From: Streptomyces hiroshimensis
GTDB lineage: Bacteria > Actinomycetota > Actinomycetes > Streptomycetales > Streptomycetaceae
Assembly (NCBI RefSeq): GCF_014650335.1
Contig: NZ_BMUT01000021.1
Coordinates: 36,034-100,033 of the forward strand
DNA: 64,000 bases
Reading direction: 5' to 3'
Shown in pieces: positions 24,268 to 32,855 of the stretch (its first letter is position 1; each line of letters begins with the position of its first letter). Both the position numbers and the translations under genes were made by a program. The notes under the pieces are model-generated. The model had not been told where the DNA came from, did no database searches, and saw only the letters and a program-made list of their open reading frames with translations.

Positions 24268-24567
24268 ATGCTCAGGTATCTGCCGTTCCTGCTGATCCTG
24301 GCGCTGTGGATCTACGCCTTCGTGGACTGCCTGAACACTCCGGAGAACGAGGTCCGCGGCCTGCCGAAGCTCGGCTGGGTGATCGTGATCCTGCTCTTCG
24401 GCGAGGTGCTGATCGGGCCGGTCGCCTGGCTGATCGCGGGCCGTCCGCGCGCCGCGGCCGGGCCGCGGGCCGACCGCGGGGGCCGGCAGTGGGTCGCGCC
24501 CGACGACAACCCCGAGTTCCTGAAGTCGCTCCGGCGCGACCAGGGCGACCCGCCGCCCGCGGCCTGA
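24268..24567 (+). CDS. Small membrane protein with phospholipase D nuclease N-terminal-type domain
   Basis: A 99-residue protein with two membrane helices (about residues 4-19 and 36-57), separated by the conserved-looking DCLNTPENEVRGLPKLGW loop, and a charged cytoplasmic tail. The pattern fits the PLDc_N family, found alone in many actinobacteria and at the front of cardiolipin synthases. Function is unknown. GGGGAG lies upstream of the ATG at a good distance. It is divergent from mqnL, 87 bases apart. Confidence 0.85.
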   Translation: MLRYLPFLLILALWIYAFVDCLNTPENEVRGLPKLGWVIVILLFGEVLIGPVAWLIAGRPRAAAGPRADRGGRQWVAPDDNPEFLKSLRRDQGDPPPAA

Positions 24568-24897
24568 CCCGCCCCCGCTCCGCGCACCGAGACGTATGAG
24601 GCGTACCTGGAACGCACCGAGACGTACTGACGCCCTGTCAGGCGATTCGCCCGGGCGGCCGTCACCCGGTGTCCAGGGCGTCACCCGCCGTACGGCGTAG
24701 GCGCCCATCCCCCGATCGGGTAATAAGAAAAGCCGATCCCGGCCGTCATACGCCGCCCCAGAGATCAACTCGTCCCTCTTCACAGCCATTTGGCACCCCG
24801 TTCACACACCCTCTCCTTCCCTTGACGCACCCGTGCCGGGAGAGTCCGGCAGGCCACACTGAGGCCTCACGCGACTCCAGGGAGAGGGGCACACGCC
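24568..24897. other. Upstream region of the phospholipase-like gene
   Basis: About 330 bases. CGCACCGAGACGTA is repeated with a 30-base period (24583 and 24613). A candidate PhoP-type direct-repeat box is at 24778-24810. The region between is comparatively AT-rich (TAATAAGAAAAG at 24721). No coding frame is supported. Confidence 0.5.
24778..24810 (+). promoter_or_regulatory. Candidate PHO box (three 11-bp direct repeats)
   Basis: Three consecutive 11-base units, CTTCACAGCCA, TTTGGCACCCC and GTTCACACACC, resemble the GTTCACC-type repeats bound by PhoP in Streptomyces. The first and third fit best. The downstream gene encodes a phospholipase C-like enzyme, a logical phosphate-starvation target. 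Confidence 0.35.
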
Positions 24898-26325
24898 ATG
24901 CCCGACATGACCCGACGCAGACTCATCGGCTCCGCCGCGGGCGCCGTGGGCGGCGCCGCGGCGCTGTCGCTGCTGCCGCCGAGCGTGCGGCGGGCGGTCG
25001 CCGCCGGACCGGCCCGGCGCGGCTCGCTGCGCGACATCGAGCACGTGGTCCTGCTGATGCAGGAGAACCGGTCCTTCGACCACTACTTCGGCACCCTCAA
25101 GGGCGTCCGGGGCTTCGCCGACCCCGGCGCCATCAAGCTGCCGGACGGCCGCGACGTCTTCCACCAGCCGGACGAGAAGAACCCCTCCGGCTATCTGCTG
25201 CCGTTCCGGCTCGACACGCAGAAGACCAGCGCCCAGGCCATCCCGTCCACCAGCCACGCCTGGTCCGTCCAGCACGAGGCGTGGAACGGCGGGAGGATGG
25301 ACCGCTGGATGCCGGCGCACCGCAAGGCCGACGGCGCGAACGGGCCGTACGTGATGGGCTACCACACGCGCGAGGACATCCCCTTCCAGTTCGCCCTCGC
25401 GGAGGCCTTCACCCTCTGCGACAACTACTTCTGCTCGGTCCTCGGCCCCACCTGGCCCAACCGGCTCTACTGGATGACGGGCACGATCGACCCCGGCGCG
25501 AGCCGCGGCGGCCCGGTCATCGACAACACCGCCCCCTCCCCCTACCGCTGGACGACGTACGCGGAGCGGCTGCAGGCGGCGGGCGTCAGCTGGCGCGTCT
25601 ACCAGGAGGAGGACAACTACGGCTGCAACCTCCTGGAACAGTTCGCGCAGTTCAAGGACGCCAAACCGGGCGATCCCCTGTACGAGCGGGGGATGCGCCG
25701 GCTGCCCGCGGGCACCTTCGAGGACGACGCCCGCAACGGCAGGCTGCCGGCCGTCTCCTGGATCATCCCGACCGCCGCGCAGTCCGAGCACCCGCGCTAC
25801 CTCCCGGCCGCCGGCGCGGACTACGTGGCGAAGAAGATCGAGGCCATCGCCGACAACCCCGAAGTGTGGGCGAAGACGGCGTTCATCCTGAACTACGACG
25901 AGAACGACGGGCTCTTCGACCACGTGCCGCCGCCGGTCCCCCCGGAGGGCACGGCGGACGAGTTCGTGGGGAAGCTGCCGATCGGCGGCGGCTTCCGGGT
26001 GCCGTGCCTGATCGTCTCGCCGTGGACGGTGGGCGGCTGGGCCGCGGGCGACCCCTTCGACCACACCTCGGTGCTGCGCTTCCTGGAGGTGTGGACGGGG
26101 GTGCGGGAGCCGAACATCAGCGCCTGGCGCCGCCGCACCTTCGGCGATCTGACCTCGGCCTTCGGCTTCACCGACAAGGCCACGCGGCCGCCGCGGCTGC
26201 CCGCGGACACCAAGGAGCAGCTCGACGAGGCCCGCTGGAAGGTCGCCCACCTGCCCAAGCCCACGCTGCCGGGCGCCCGCCAGCAGCCGCCCGAGCAGGA
26301 GAAGGGCAGCCGGCCCAGGCGCTGA
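24898..26325 (+). CDS. Tat-exported phospholipase C / phosphoesterase-family protein
   Basis: A 475-residue member of the bacterial phospholipase C / acid phosphatase AcpA-like superfamily. A twin-arginine signal is at residues 4-10 (TRRRLIG) followed by an Ala-rich core. The metal-nucleophile block HVVLLMQENRSFDHYFG, the GPTWPNRLYWMTG block and FILNYDENDGLFDHVPPP are all characteristic. It lacks the two C-terminal beta-sandwich domains of full-length phosphocholine-specific enzymes (which are about 200 residues longer), so it is a catalytic-domain-only form. The substrate may be phospholipid or another phosphodiester. It is convergent with an SRPBCC gene. A candidate PHO box lies upstream. 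Confidence 0.9.
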   Translation: MPDMTRRRLIGSAAGAVGGAAALSLLPPSVRRAVAAGPARRGSLRDIEHVVLLMQENRSFDHYFGTLKGVRGFADPGAIKLPDGRDVFHQPDEKNPSGYLLPFRLDTQKTSAQAIPSTSHAWSVQHEAWNGGRMDRWMPAHRKADGANGPYVMGYHTREDIPFQFALAEAFTLCDNYFCSVLGPTWPNRLYWMTGTIDPGASRGGPVIDNTAPSPYRWTTYAERLQAAGVSWRVYQEEDNYGCNLLEQFAQFKDAKPGDPLYERGMRRLPAGTFEDDARNGRLPAVSWIIPTAAQSEHPRYLPAAGADYVAKKIEAIADNPEVWAKTAFILNYDENDGLFDHVPPPVPPEGTADEFVGKLPIGGGFRVPCLIVSPWTVGGWAAGDPFDHTSVLRFLEVWTGVREPNISAWRRRTFGDLTSAFGFTDKATRPPRLPADTKEQLDEARWKVAHLPKPTLPGARQQPPEQEKGSRPRR

Positions 26326-26349
26326 CCGGCGCCGCGGTTCCGGCGGGCG

Positions 26350-26910
26350 TCAGCCGTTCCCGCCGCCCGGCGGCTCGCCGGGGTCGCCGGTGCCGCGCAG
26401 CTCGTACTCCGCGCGCAGCTTCCGCCACCGTTCGAGGGTCCACCCCGACCAGTCCGCGGGCCGGCCGGCGAGGGCCTCCAGCAGGTACTCGAAGTGGTGG
26501 TGCCAGCCCGCCAGGCAGTCCAGGCGGACGTTGTCGGGGCCGGTGAACTCGTTGGTGAAGTGCAGCAGGGTGCCGCCGACGCTGGCCGGGGCGTCCTCCA
26601 GCTCGAAGCGGATCCGGCCGTGGATCTCGACGGTGTACTCGGCCAGCCGCTCCGGCTGCCAGGCGGTGACGCGGCCGGGGGCGACCGTCGCGTGCCCGGC
26701 CGCGTCGGTGTTCTGCCAGCGCAGGGTGATGGCCCCGCCCTCGCGCTGCTCGAAGGGCTCGGCCGCGGCCAGCCAGGTCGGCAGGCCCTCGGGGGTGGCG
26801 ACGGCCAGCCACACCTCGGCCCGGGGGAAGGGGAGCGACAGCTCGTAGCGCAGCAGGTGGCTGTCCTCGCCCCGGGGCTCGGACTTGCCGTACAGGGAGG
26901 GGATCTCCAT
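26350..26910 (-). CDS. SRPBCC (START-like) domain protein
   Basis: A 186-residue protein of the Bet v1-like SRPBCC superfamily, with the strand/helix pattern LLRYELSLPFPRAEVWLAVATPEGLPTWL at the N-terminus and the long C-terminal helix region CLAGWHHHFEYLLEALAG. These domains bind hydrophobic ligands in a cavity; the exact role here is unknown. ATG 26910 has only a weak ribosome site (GAGCTGG), but the N-terminus is not conserved enough to pick another. It stands between the phospholipase-like gene and the cytochrome c maturation genes. Confidence 0.8.
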   Translation of the reverse strand: MEIPSLYGKSEPRGEDSHLLRYELSLPFPRAEVWLAVATPEGLPTWLAAAEPFEQREGGAITLRWQNTDAAGHATVAPGRVTAWQPERLAEYTVEIHGRIRFELEDAPASVGGTLLHFTNEFTGPDNVRLDCLAGWHHHFEYLLEALAGRPADWSGWTLERWRKLRAEYELRGTGDPGEPPGGGNG

Positions 26911-27005
26911 GGGTCCAGCTCTACCACCGCGGCCCGCCTCCCGCGCTCCGGAGAGGGCGGGAAACGGGCCGTACGGGGGCTGCTGTGCGCAGTGCGGGTG
27001 AGTGC

Positions 27006-28160
27006 TCAGACGCCGGCGTAGGAGTGCTTGCCGGTGACGAAGATGTTCACGCCGTAGTAGTTGAAGATGTAGCAGCCGAACGCGGCGAGCGCGATGTAGG
27101 CGGCCTTGCGGCCCTTCCAGCCGGCGGTCGCGCGGGCGTGCAGGTAGCAGGCGTAGGCGACCCAGGTGATGAAGGACCAGACCTCCTTGGGGTCCCAGCC
27201 CCAGTAGCGGCCCCAGGCGGCCTCGGCCCAGATGGCGCCGGCGACGATCGTGAAGGTCCACAGCGGGAAGACCGTCGCGTTGATGCGGTAGCCCAGCTTG
27301 TCGAGGCTGGCGGCGGAGGGCAGGCGCGACATCGGGTTGTCGGTGTACAGCGCGAGCTTGGCCTTGAAGCGGGCGTACTTGCGGTCCTGCGGCAGCTCGT
27401 CCAGGTGGCGGCGCAGGCCGGCGCCGGTGCGGCCCTCGACCAGGCGGGCCTCGTAGCCGTCGCGGAAGAGGTAGAGCAGGGTGGAGCAGGCGCCGACCCA
27501 GAAGGCGGCGCCGCACAGGATCGCGGTGGAGACGTGGATCCACAGCCAGTACGAGTGCAGGGCCGGGACGAGCTGGTCGCTCTCGGTGTAGAGCACGGAG
27601 ACGGCGAGGCCGAGGTCGAGGAGGATCGTGGTGACCAGCGGCAGGCCGATCCAGCGCACGTTCTTCTTGGCGGCCAGCAGGCCGAGGTAGACGCCGACGA
27701 CCGTCATGCCGAAGGTCGTGGAGAACTCGTACATGTTGCCCCAGGGCGCCCGCTCCACGGACAGCGCCCGGGTGAGCACCGAGCCGGCGTGCAGCAGGAA
27801 GGACAGCACGGTCAGCGAGATGGCGATGCGGCCGTAGACGTCGCCCTTCTCGCTGGTGCCGGCCGCGCCCGGGCCGTCGGGCACGTCGCGGCGGCCGGCG
27901 GCGGATCGGGTGACGACCTTGGGGCGCTCCAGGACGGCGGTGCCGCCCCCCTGCGCGCTCGCGGCGGCCGCGGCACCTGCGCCGGCGCCCGCCTCGGCGG
28001 TGATCGCGGCGGCGGTGCGGCCGACGGCGCTGCGGCTGCCGAACACCCACTCCGCGATGTGGGCGAGGAAGGCCAGGGTGTAGACGGCCATGGCCGAATA
28101 GATCAGCACATTGCTGATGTGGGCCAGGTTCTCGTTGGCTGCGGCAGCGATGGGGATCAC
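27006..28160 (-). CDS. ccsB: Cytochrome c biogenesis protein CcsB (ResC), haem handling subunit
   Basis: A 384-residue membrane protein of the System II haem lyase, which carries haem across the membrane and attaches it to apocytochrome c together with ResB. The haem-binding tryptophan-rich motif is AWGRYWGWDPKEVWSFITW, with flanking conserved histidines. About eight membrane helices are visible; an Ala/Gly-rich cytoplasmic insert follows the first. GTG 28160 overlaps the resB stop in GTGA, so translation is coupled. It is the last gene of resA-ccdA-resB-ccsB. Confidence 0.95.
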   Translation of the reverse strand: MIPIAAAANENLAHISNVLIYSAMAVYTLAFLAHIAEWVFGSRSAVGRTAAAITAEAGAGAGAAAAASAQGGGTAVLERPKVVTRSAAGRRDVPDGPGAAGTSEKGDVYGRIAISLTVLSFLLHAGSVLTRALSVERAPWGNMYEFSTTFGMTVVGVYLGLLAAKKNVRWIGLPLVTTILLDLGLAVSVLYTESDQLVPALHSYWLWIHVSTAILCGAAFWVGACSTLLYLFRDGYEARLVEGRTGAGLRRHLDELPQDRKYARFKAKLALYTDNPMSRLPSAASLDKLGYRINATVFPLWTFTIVAGAIWAEAAWGRYWGWDPKEVWSFITWVAYACYLHARATAGWKGRKAAYIALAAFGCYIFNYYGVNIFVTGKHSYAGV

Positions 28161-29947
28161 GCGCGCGCTCCTTCGGATGCTGCGGAGGAATCCGCGGACT
28201 CGGCGGACTCCGCGGGGTCGGGGGCGTCCGTGGCGGTTACGGGCGGGGCGTCGGCCTGCAGCTCGGCTGCGAGGTCGGCGAGCTCCTCGGGGAGCTTGGC
28301 GGACTCGCTGCGGCCGAGGCCGGCCATCTCGACGACGGTGTGCCCGTCCGCACCCCGCACCGCCCGCACCCACACGCGGCGGCGCTGGATGAACAGGGAG
28401 CCGGCGACTCCGACGAGGGCCACGAGCGCGCCGACGAGGGCGGTGGCGTTGCCGGGCTGCTGGGAGATCTGGAAGGTGGCCCAGGGCTTGATGCCGTCGA
28501 ACTTCAGGGTGCCGCCGTCGGGCAGCGTCATGGTGTCGCCGACCTTGAGGGCCTGCGCGAAGGGGTTGCCGTCCTTGTTCTTGAACTGCTGCATCTTGGA
28601 CACGTCGAGCTGGTAGACGTTCTGCGGCGTGCCGGCGTCGGTGCCGAGGCTGCCGTGGTAGGCCGTCAGGACGAGCCGCGGATTGTCCAGGTCGGGGAAC
28701 TGGGACAGCATCGTGCCGGTCTTCAGGTCCATGGTGGGCACGAAGTTGCCCTTGAAGCCGATCTGGTCCTTCTTGCCGTCCTTGGTGCGGTAGTCCCCCA
28801 CCTTGAGGACGGTCGACTCGGTGATGTTGTTGTCGATGGGCAGCGAGGGGATCCCGCCGCGGAAGGAGATGTCGCCCTGGCCGTCGCGGACGGTGACGAC
28901 CGGCGCGTAGCCGTGGCCGATCAGGTAGACCTTGGAGCCGGAGGTCTCCAGCGGCTCGTTGACCTTGACCGTCGCCTTGCGGCCGGGGCCGTCGGCGCCC
29001 TCGTGGTAGGTGACGTGGGCCTCGTAGGTCCGCGGGGTGCCGCGCTGCGGGCCGGTGCGCTCGTAGCTGGCCTTGAAGCTGTCGAGGTAGAAGCTGAAGG
29101 GCTTGAGGTCGTCTGCCTCGAAGAGGGAGCCGGACTTGAAGTCGTCGTACTGGACGAGCGTATTGGCGAACCCGTCGCCCTCGACGATCAGCTTCTGGCC
29201 CTCGGACTTCCACAGCTGCCCGGAGGCGAAGGCGATCAGCATGACGATGAGAGCGATGTGGAAGACGAGATTGCCGGCCTCGCGCAGGTAGCCCTTCTCG
29301 GAGGCCACCGCGTCGCCCGCCGCGTCGGTGCGGAAGCGCTTCTTCTTCAGCAGCTTCCGGGCCGCGGCCAGGACCTGCCCGGGGTCGGCGTCCGTGCGCC
29401 AGGTGGTGTGGGCGGGCAGCCGCTTGAGGTTGCGCGGGGCGGCCGGCGGGCGGCCGCGCAGCTGGCCGACGAACTGCCAGGTGCGCGGGATGATGCAGCC
29501 GACCAGGGACGTGAACAGCAGGATGTAGATCGCGGAGAACCACACCGAGCTGTAGACGTGGAAGAGGCCGAGCTTGTCGTAGAGGGGCCCGAGCGTCTCG
29601 TGGCTCTTGCGCCACCCCTCGGCCTTGACCGCGTCCACGCTGGTCTGCGGGACGAGGGAGCCGGGGACGGTGGCGAGGGAGAGCAGGAAGAGCAGGATCA
29701 GGGCGACCCGCATGGAGGTCAGCTGCCGCCAGAACCAGCGGACCCAGCCGGTCGTCTCGCGGGCGGCCCAGGCCGCGTATCCGAGCGCCCCGGGCTGCCG
29801 GACCCCGCCGAAGGAGCCGGGCACGGCCTGGCCGCGCTCCTCCTCGGGGGCCGTGGACAGCTGCGCGCCGGCGGCGCCGACGTCCTTGTCCTCGGTCTTG
29901 CCCTCGGTCTTGTCCCCGCCGGCGGGGGTTGTCTCTGTCGTGCCCAT
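28157..29947 (-). CDS. resB: Cytochrome c biogenesis protein ResB (Ccs1)
   Basis: A 596-residue ResB, the partner of CcsB in the System II cytochrome c synthase. An acidic cytoplasmic N-terminus precedes membrane helices at about residues 80-97 (VALILLFLLSLATVPG), 133-152 and 225-243. A large outside domain follows, with a final helix near residue 525. The conserved segment LREAGNLVFHIALIVMLIAF carries a likely haem-contact His. It starts 5 bases after the ccdA stop and overlaps ccsB by 4 bases, so the complex is made from one mRNA. Confidence 0.95.
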   Translation of the reverse strand: MGTTETTPAGGDKTEGKTEDKDVGAAGAQLSTAPEEERGQAVPGSFGGVRQPGALGYAAWAARETTGWVRWFWRQLTSMRVALILLFLLSLATVPGSLVPQTSVDAVKAEGWRKSHETLGPLYDKLGLFHVYSSVWFSAIYILLFTSLVGCIIPRTWQFVGQLRGRPPAAPRNLKRLPAHTTWRTDADPGQVLAAARKLLKKKRFRTDAAGDAVASEKGYLREAGNLVFHIALIVMLIAFASGQLWKSEGQKLIVEGDGFANTLVQYDDFKSGSLFEADDLKPFSFYLDSFKASYERTGPQRGTPRTYEAHVTYHEGADGPGRKATVKVNEPLETSGSKVYLIGHGYAPVVTVRDGQGDISFRGGIPSLPIDNNITESTVLKVGDYRTKDGKKDQIGFKGNFVPTMDLKTGTMLSQFPDLDNPRLVLTAYHGSLGTDAGTPQNVYQLDVSKMQQFKNKDGNPFAQALKVGDTMTLPDGGTLKFDGIKPWATFQISQQPGNATALVGALVALVGVAGSLFIQRRRVWVRAVRGADGHTVVEMAGLGRSESAKLPEELADLAAELQADAPPVTATDAPDPAESAESADSSAASEGARA

Positions 29948-29952
29948 TTACA

Positions 29953-30735
29953 TCAGACCTCGGGGGAGAAAGAGCTGGACCACGTCTGCAGTTCGCGGAT
30001 CATGCTGTCCCACACCCCCGTGACGAGGAGCACGCCGACCGCGACCAGCATCAGCCCGCCGGCGCGCATGACCCATGCATAGTGCCGCTTGACCCAGCCG
30101 AACGCGCCCAGCGCGCGCCGGAAGGCCACCGCGCTGAGGATGAACGGCAGGCCCAGGCCGAGACAGTAGGCGACGGTCAGCAGCGCGCCGCGCCCGGCGC
30201 TGGCCTGGGTGGAGGAGAGGGAGAGGACGGAGGCGAGGGTCGGGCCGATGCACGGCGCCCAGCCGAGCCCGAAGAGCGCGCCCAGCAGCGGCGCTCCCAC
30301 CAGGCCCATCGTGGGCCGGGTGTGGAAGCGGAACTCGCGCTGCCCGAATCTGCTGAACAGGCCCATGAAGGCGAGGCCCATCGCGATGGTGAGCACGCCC
30401 ATCACCTTGGTGATGGTCTGCTGGTAGGTCAGCAGCGCGTGGCCGACCCAGCCGAAGAGCGTGCCCGTGGACACGAAGACGAAGGTGAAGCCGAGGACGA
30501 AGAGGGTGGACCCGGCGAGCATCCGGCCCTTGCGGGCCTCGGCCAGGTCCGCCCCGCCGACCCCCGTCACATAGGAGAGGTAGCCGGGGACGAGCGGCAG
30601 CACGCAGGGCGAGAAGAACGAGACCAGCCCGCCGAGCAGGGCGACGGGCAGGGCCAGCAGCAGCGCCCCGGAGAGCACCGTCTGGTTCATCTCGCCGACG
30701 GCGACCGTGACGGCGGCGGAGGTGGCGGGGGTCAC
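29953..30735 (-). CDS. ccdA: Cytochrome c-type biogenesis protein CcdA (thiol-disulfide transmembrane reductase)
   Basis: A 260-residue six-helix membrane protein that passes electrons from cytoplasmic thioredoxin to outside thioredoxin-like proteins such as ResA. The two redox cysteines are in the symmetrical motifs SFFSPCVLPLVPGYL (Cys44) and GLGWAPCIGPTLA. GTG 30735 starts 4 bases after the resA-like stop, so the two are tightly linked. It provides the reducing power to keep the CXXCH motif of apocytochromes reduced before haem attachment. Confidence 0.95.
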   Translation of the reverse strand: MTPATSAAVTVAVGEMNQTVLSGALLLALPVALLGGLVSFFSPCVLPLVPGYLSYVTGVGGADLAEARKGRMLAGSTLFVLGFTFVFVSTGTLFGWVGHALLTYQQTITKVMGVLTIAMGLAFMGLFSRFGQREFRFHTRPTMGLVGAPLLGALFGLGWAPCIGPTLASVLSLSSTQASAGRGALLTVAYCLGLGLPFILSAVAFRRALGAFGWVKRHYAWVMRAGGLMLVAVGVLLVTGVWDSMIRELQTWSSSFSPEV

Positions 30736-30739
30736 CGGG

Positions 30740-31363
30740 TCACTTCTCCGCGACCAGCGGGTCGAGCGTCTTGCGCAGCTCGTCCTCGGTCAGTGCCTTG
30801 ATCGCCCGCGCAGCGATCTTGCCGTCGCGGTCGATGAAGACGGTGGAGGGGATGGACTGCGGGTTGAGGCTGCCGGCGGGGAAGCGCAGCAGCAGCTTGC
30901 CGGCGGAGTCGTAGAGGCTCGGGTACGGGACCTCGAACTCCTTCTCGAACTTGATCGCCGGTGCGGGGTCGGAGTCGCGGGTGTTGAGCCCGACGAACTG
31001 CACGCCCTTGTCCTTGTAGTCGTTGGCGACGTTGACGAGGTTCTTGGCCTCGGCGCGGCACGGGGCGCACCAGGAGCCCCAGACGTTAAGGACGACGATC
31101 TTGCCCTTGTAGTCCTCGGCGATGTCGAGCGCCTTGCCCTCCAGCGTCTTGCCGGAGAGGTCGGGCGCGTCCTGCCGCCCGCTCTTGTCGCTGACGACGC
31201 TGACGCCGCCCGCGCCCTGCACGAACTGGGTCTGGCCGCCGCTCTTGGGGTTGTCGCCCGAGCCGCAGGCGGTCAGGGACAGCGCCGCGGCGGCGGCGAG
31301 GATGGCCGGCATGGTGATACGCCGGGCTGGTCCGGGGCGTCGAAAGGCGCGGCAGGCACTCAT
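30740..31363 (-). CDS. resA: TlpA/ResA-type thioredoxin-like lipoprotein
   Basis: A 207-residue exported protein. The N-terminus is a lipoprotein signal ending in LSLTACG (lipid-modified Cys33), and the thioredoxin fold carries the redox motif WCAPC (Cys99, Cys102), with cis-Pro region SIPSTVFIDRDG. In System II cytochrome c assembly, ResA reduces the haem-binding cysteines of apocytochrome c outside the membrane. It is the first gene of the resA-ccdA-resB-ccsB operon, which fits this role better than a general disulfide reductase. Confidence 0.92.
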   Translation of the reverse strand: MSACRAFRRPGPARRITMPAILAAAAALSLTACGSGDNPKSGGQTQFVQGAGGVSVVSDKSGRQDAPDLSGKTLEGKALDIAEDYKGKIVVLNVWGSWCAPCRAEAKNLVNVANDYKDKGVQFVGLNTRDSDPAPAIKFEKEFEVPYPSLYDSAGKLLLRFPAGSLNPQSIPSTVFIDRDGKIAARAIKALTEDELRKTLDPLVAEK

Positions 31364-31430
31364 GTGAAAAGTTTCGCATGGTCCGTTTAGGGATCTTCCG
31401 CGCCCCCCTGCAGGCGTCCCGGACGGCTCC

Positions 31431-31462
31431 GGGCGGCCTTCCGGGAGCGGCTACGGCCGCCC
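31431..31462 (-). terminator. Weak hairpin after the polysaccharide-deacetylase-like gene
   Basis: GGGCGGCC (31431-31438) pairs with GGCCGCCC (31455-31462) just after the deacetylase stop on the minus strand. It separates that gene from the resA operon. Confidence 0.4.
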
Positions 31463-31469
31463 GCCGGCT

Positions 31470-32678
31470 TCAGTCACCCGCCCGGGCGTGCCACTTCTCG
31501 CCGACCTCCAGCCGGCGCAAGCCCCGCAGGACGGCCGGGTCCTGGGCGTCCAGCCAGTCGACGAACTGCCGGAAGGAGACCAGCCGCACGTCCTTGTGCC
31601 GATCGTCGGCGATGCGTTTGAGAGCTTCCTCCACCGCATCCATATAAATCCCGCCGTTCCACTCCTCGAAGTGGTTGCCGATGAAGAACGGCGCACGATT
31701 CGTCTCGTACGCCCGCTCGAATCCGGCGAGATAGGAGTCGGTGGCCTGCTGCCGCCACTGCGGATAGTGGACCGAGGGCCCGCGCGTGGTGTTCTTCGAC
31801 TGATTGGCGAGGATGTTGTAGTCCATCGACAGGACTTCGAACGAATGCCCGGGAAAGGGAATCTGCTGCAGCGGAAGATCCCACAGGCCGTGTTTCTTCG
31901 ACGGCCACACCTGCGTCCCGCCCGGAGAACTCGCGTCATAACGCCAGCCCAGTTTCGCAGCCGTCGGCAGCAGATTCTCCTGCCCCAGCAGACACGGCGT
32001 CCGGGCGCCCACGAGCTCCTTGCGGTAATCGAACGGCAGCGGGTCCAGATCGCTGAACCCCGTATTCGTGCGCCACTCCGTGACGAAGGAGACGGCCTGC
32101 TCGATCTCCGACTCCCAGTCGTCCCCGTCCCACTTCCCGACCGACCCCTCGCCGGAACAGAAGTGGCCGTTGAAGTGGGTGCCGATCTCGTGCCCCTCCA
32201 GCCACGCCTCCCGCAGGTTCACAAGCGTCGCCCGGACGTGCTCGTCCGTGAGGTAGCCGATGTCGGAGGCGCCGACCGGGTTGTTGGGCGGCTTGTACAG
32301 CCGCTTCTTCGACTCCGGCAGCAGATACACCCCGGAGAGGAAGAACGTCATGCGCGCGTCGTACTCCTGCGCCAGCTTCCGGAACCGCGGGAAGAGGCCG
32401 TTGCCGACCTCGCCCGCCCCGTCCCAGGAGAAGATCACGAACTGCGGCGGACGCTGCCCCGGCTCCAGCCGCTCCGGCTCCGGCGGCTGGTGCGGCTGCG
32501 GCCCGGCGTCCGCCGTCGAGCCGTCGCCGATCGGCCTGGCCTTCGCCCGCTCGACCGCCTTCGCCGCCGGATCGCGCCGCTCGGGAGCCGCGCCCTCGGA
32601 GCAGCCGGCGACGCCGCCCAGCGCCGCGGCCGCTCCCATTCCCCATCCGAGGAGACCTCGTCGGCTGATGTCGCGCAT
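31470..32678 (-). CDS. Exported polysaccharide deacetylase-like lipoprotein
   Basis: A 402-residue protein with a twin-arginine lipoprotein signal (RR at 6-7, lipobox GVAGC with Cys26) and a NodB-like carbohydrate esterase fold. The first metal motif is FVIFSWDGAGE (canonical TFDD-type position) and the zinc His pair is in GHEIGTHFNGH. The gap between motifs and the long C-terminal part differ from chitin or peptidoglycan deacetylases, so the substrate is uncertain. Codon choice is less GC-biased than the neighbours (AAT, ATT, TAT and GAT occur often), a possible sign of later acquisition. An AT-rich inverted repeat lies about 40 bases upstream. Confidence 0.85.
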   Translation of the reverse strand: MRDISRRGLLGWGMGAAAALGGVAGCSEGAAPERRDPAAKAVERAKARPIGDGSTADAGPQPHQPPEPERLEPGQRPPQFVIFSWDGAGEVGNGLFPRFRKLAQEYDARMTFFLSGVYLLPESKKRLYKPPNNPVGASDIGYLTDEHVRATLVNLREAWLEGHEIGTHFNGHFCSGEGSVGKWDGDDWESEIEQAVSFVTEWRTNTGFSDLDPLPFDYRKELVGARTPCLLGQENLLPTAAKLGWRYDASSPGGTQVWPSKKHGLWDLPLQQIPFPGHSFEVLSMDYNILANQSKNTTRGPSVHYPQWRQQATDSYLAGFERAYETNRAPFFIGNHFEEWNGGIYMDAVEEALKRIADDRHKDVRLVSFRQFVDWLDAQDPAVLRGLRRLEVGEKWHARAGD

Positions 32679-32714
32679 GTCGACTCCGTCCGTACTCGCC
32701 GTGCCCCACGCCGT

Positions 32715-32737
32715 ATGTCGTCCATATAAAACGACAT
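32715..32737. promoter_or_regulatory. Inverted repeat over the AT-rich promoter region of the deacetylase-like gene
   Basis: ATGTCGT-CCATATAAA-ACGACAT has perfect 7-bp arms around an AT-rich core (TATAAA), 37 bases upstream of the start codon. It looks like an operator overlapping a -10 region. Confidence 0.4.
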
Positions 32738-32855
32738 TGCGTGAGAGGGCGCGTCGAGTACGACGGTTGCGCAGTTTCCCCCCTCTTTAGGGAGTTGCCC
32801 CGCATTTACGCAGTCGCCACGGCCCGATGGAGCAACCACGGCCCCCGAACGGCCC

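Noticed and set aside
27006..29615. 869-codon ccsB with a long N-terminal extension
   Set aside because: The extension is resB in another frame; ccsB starts at GTG 28160 overlapping the resB stop.
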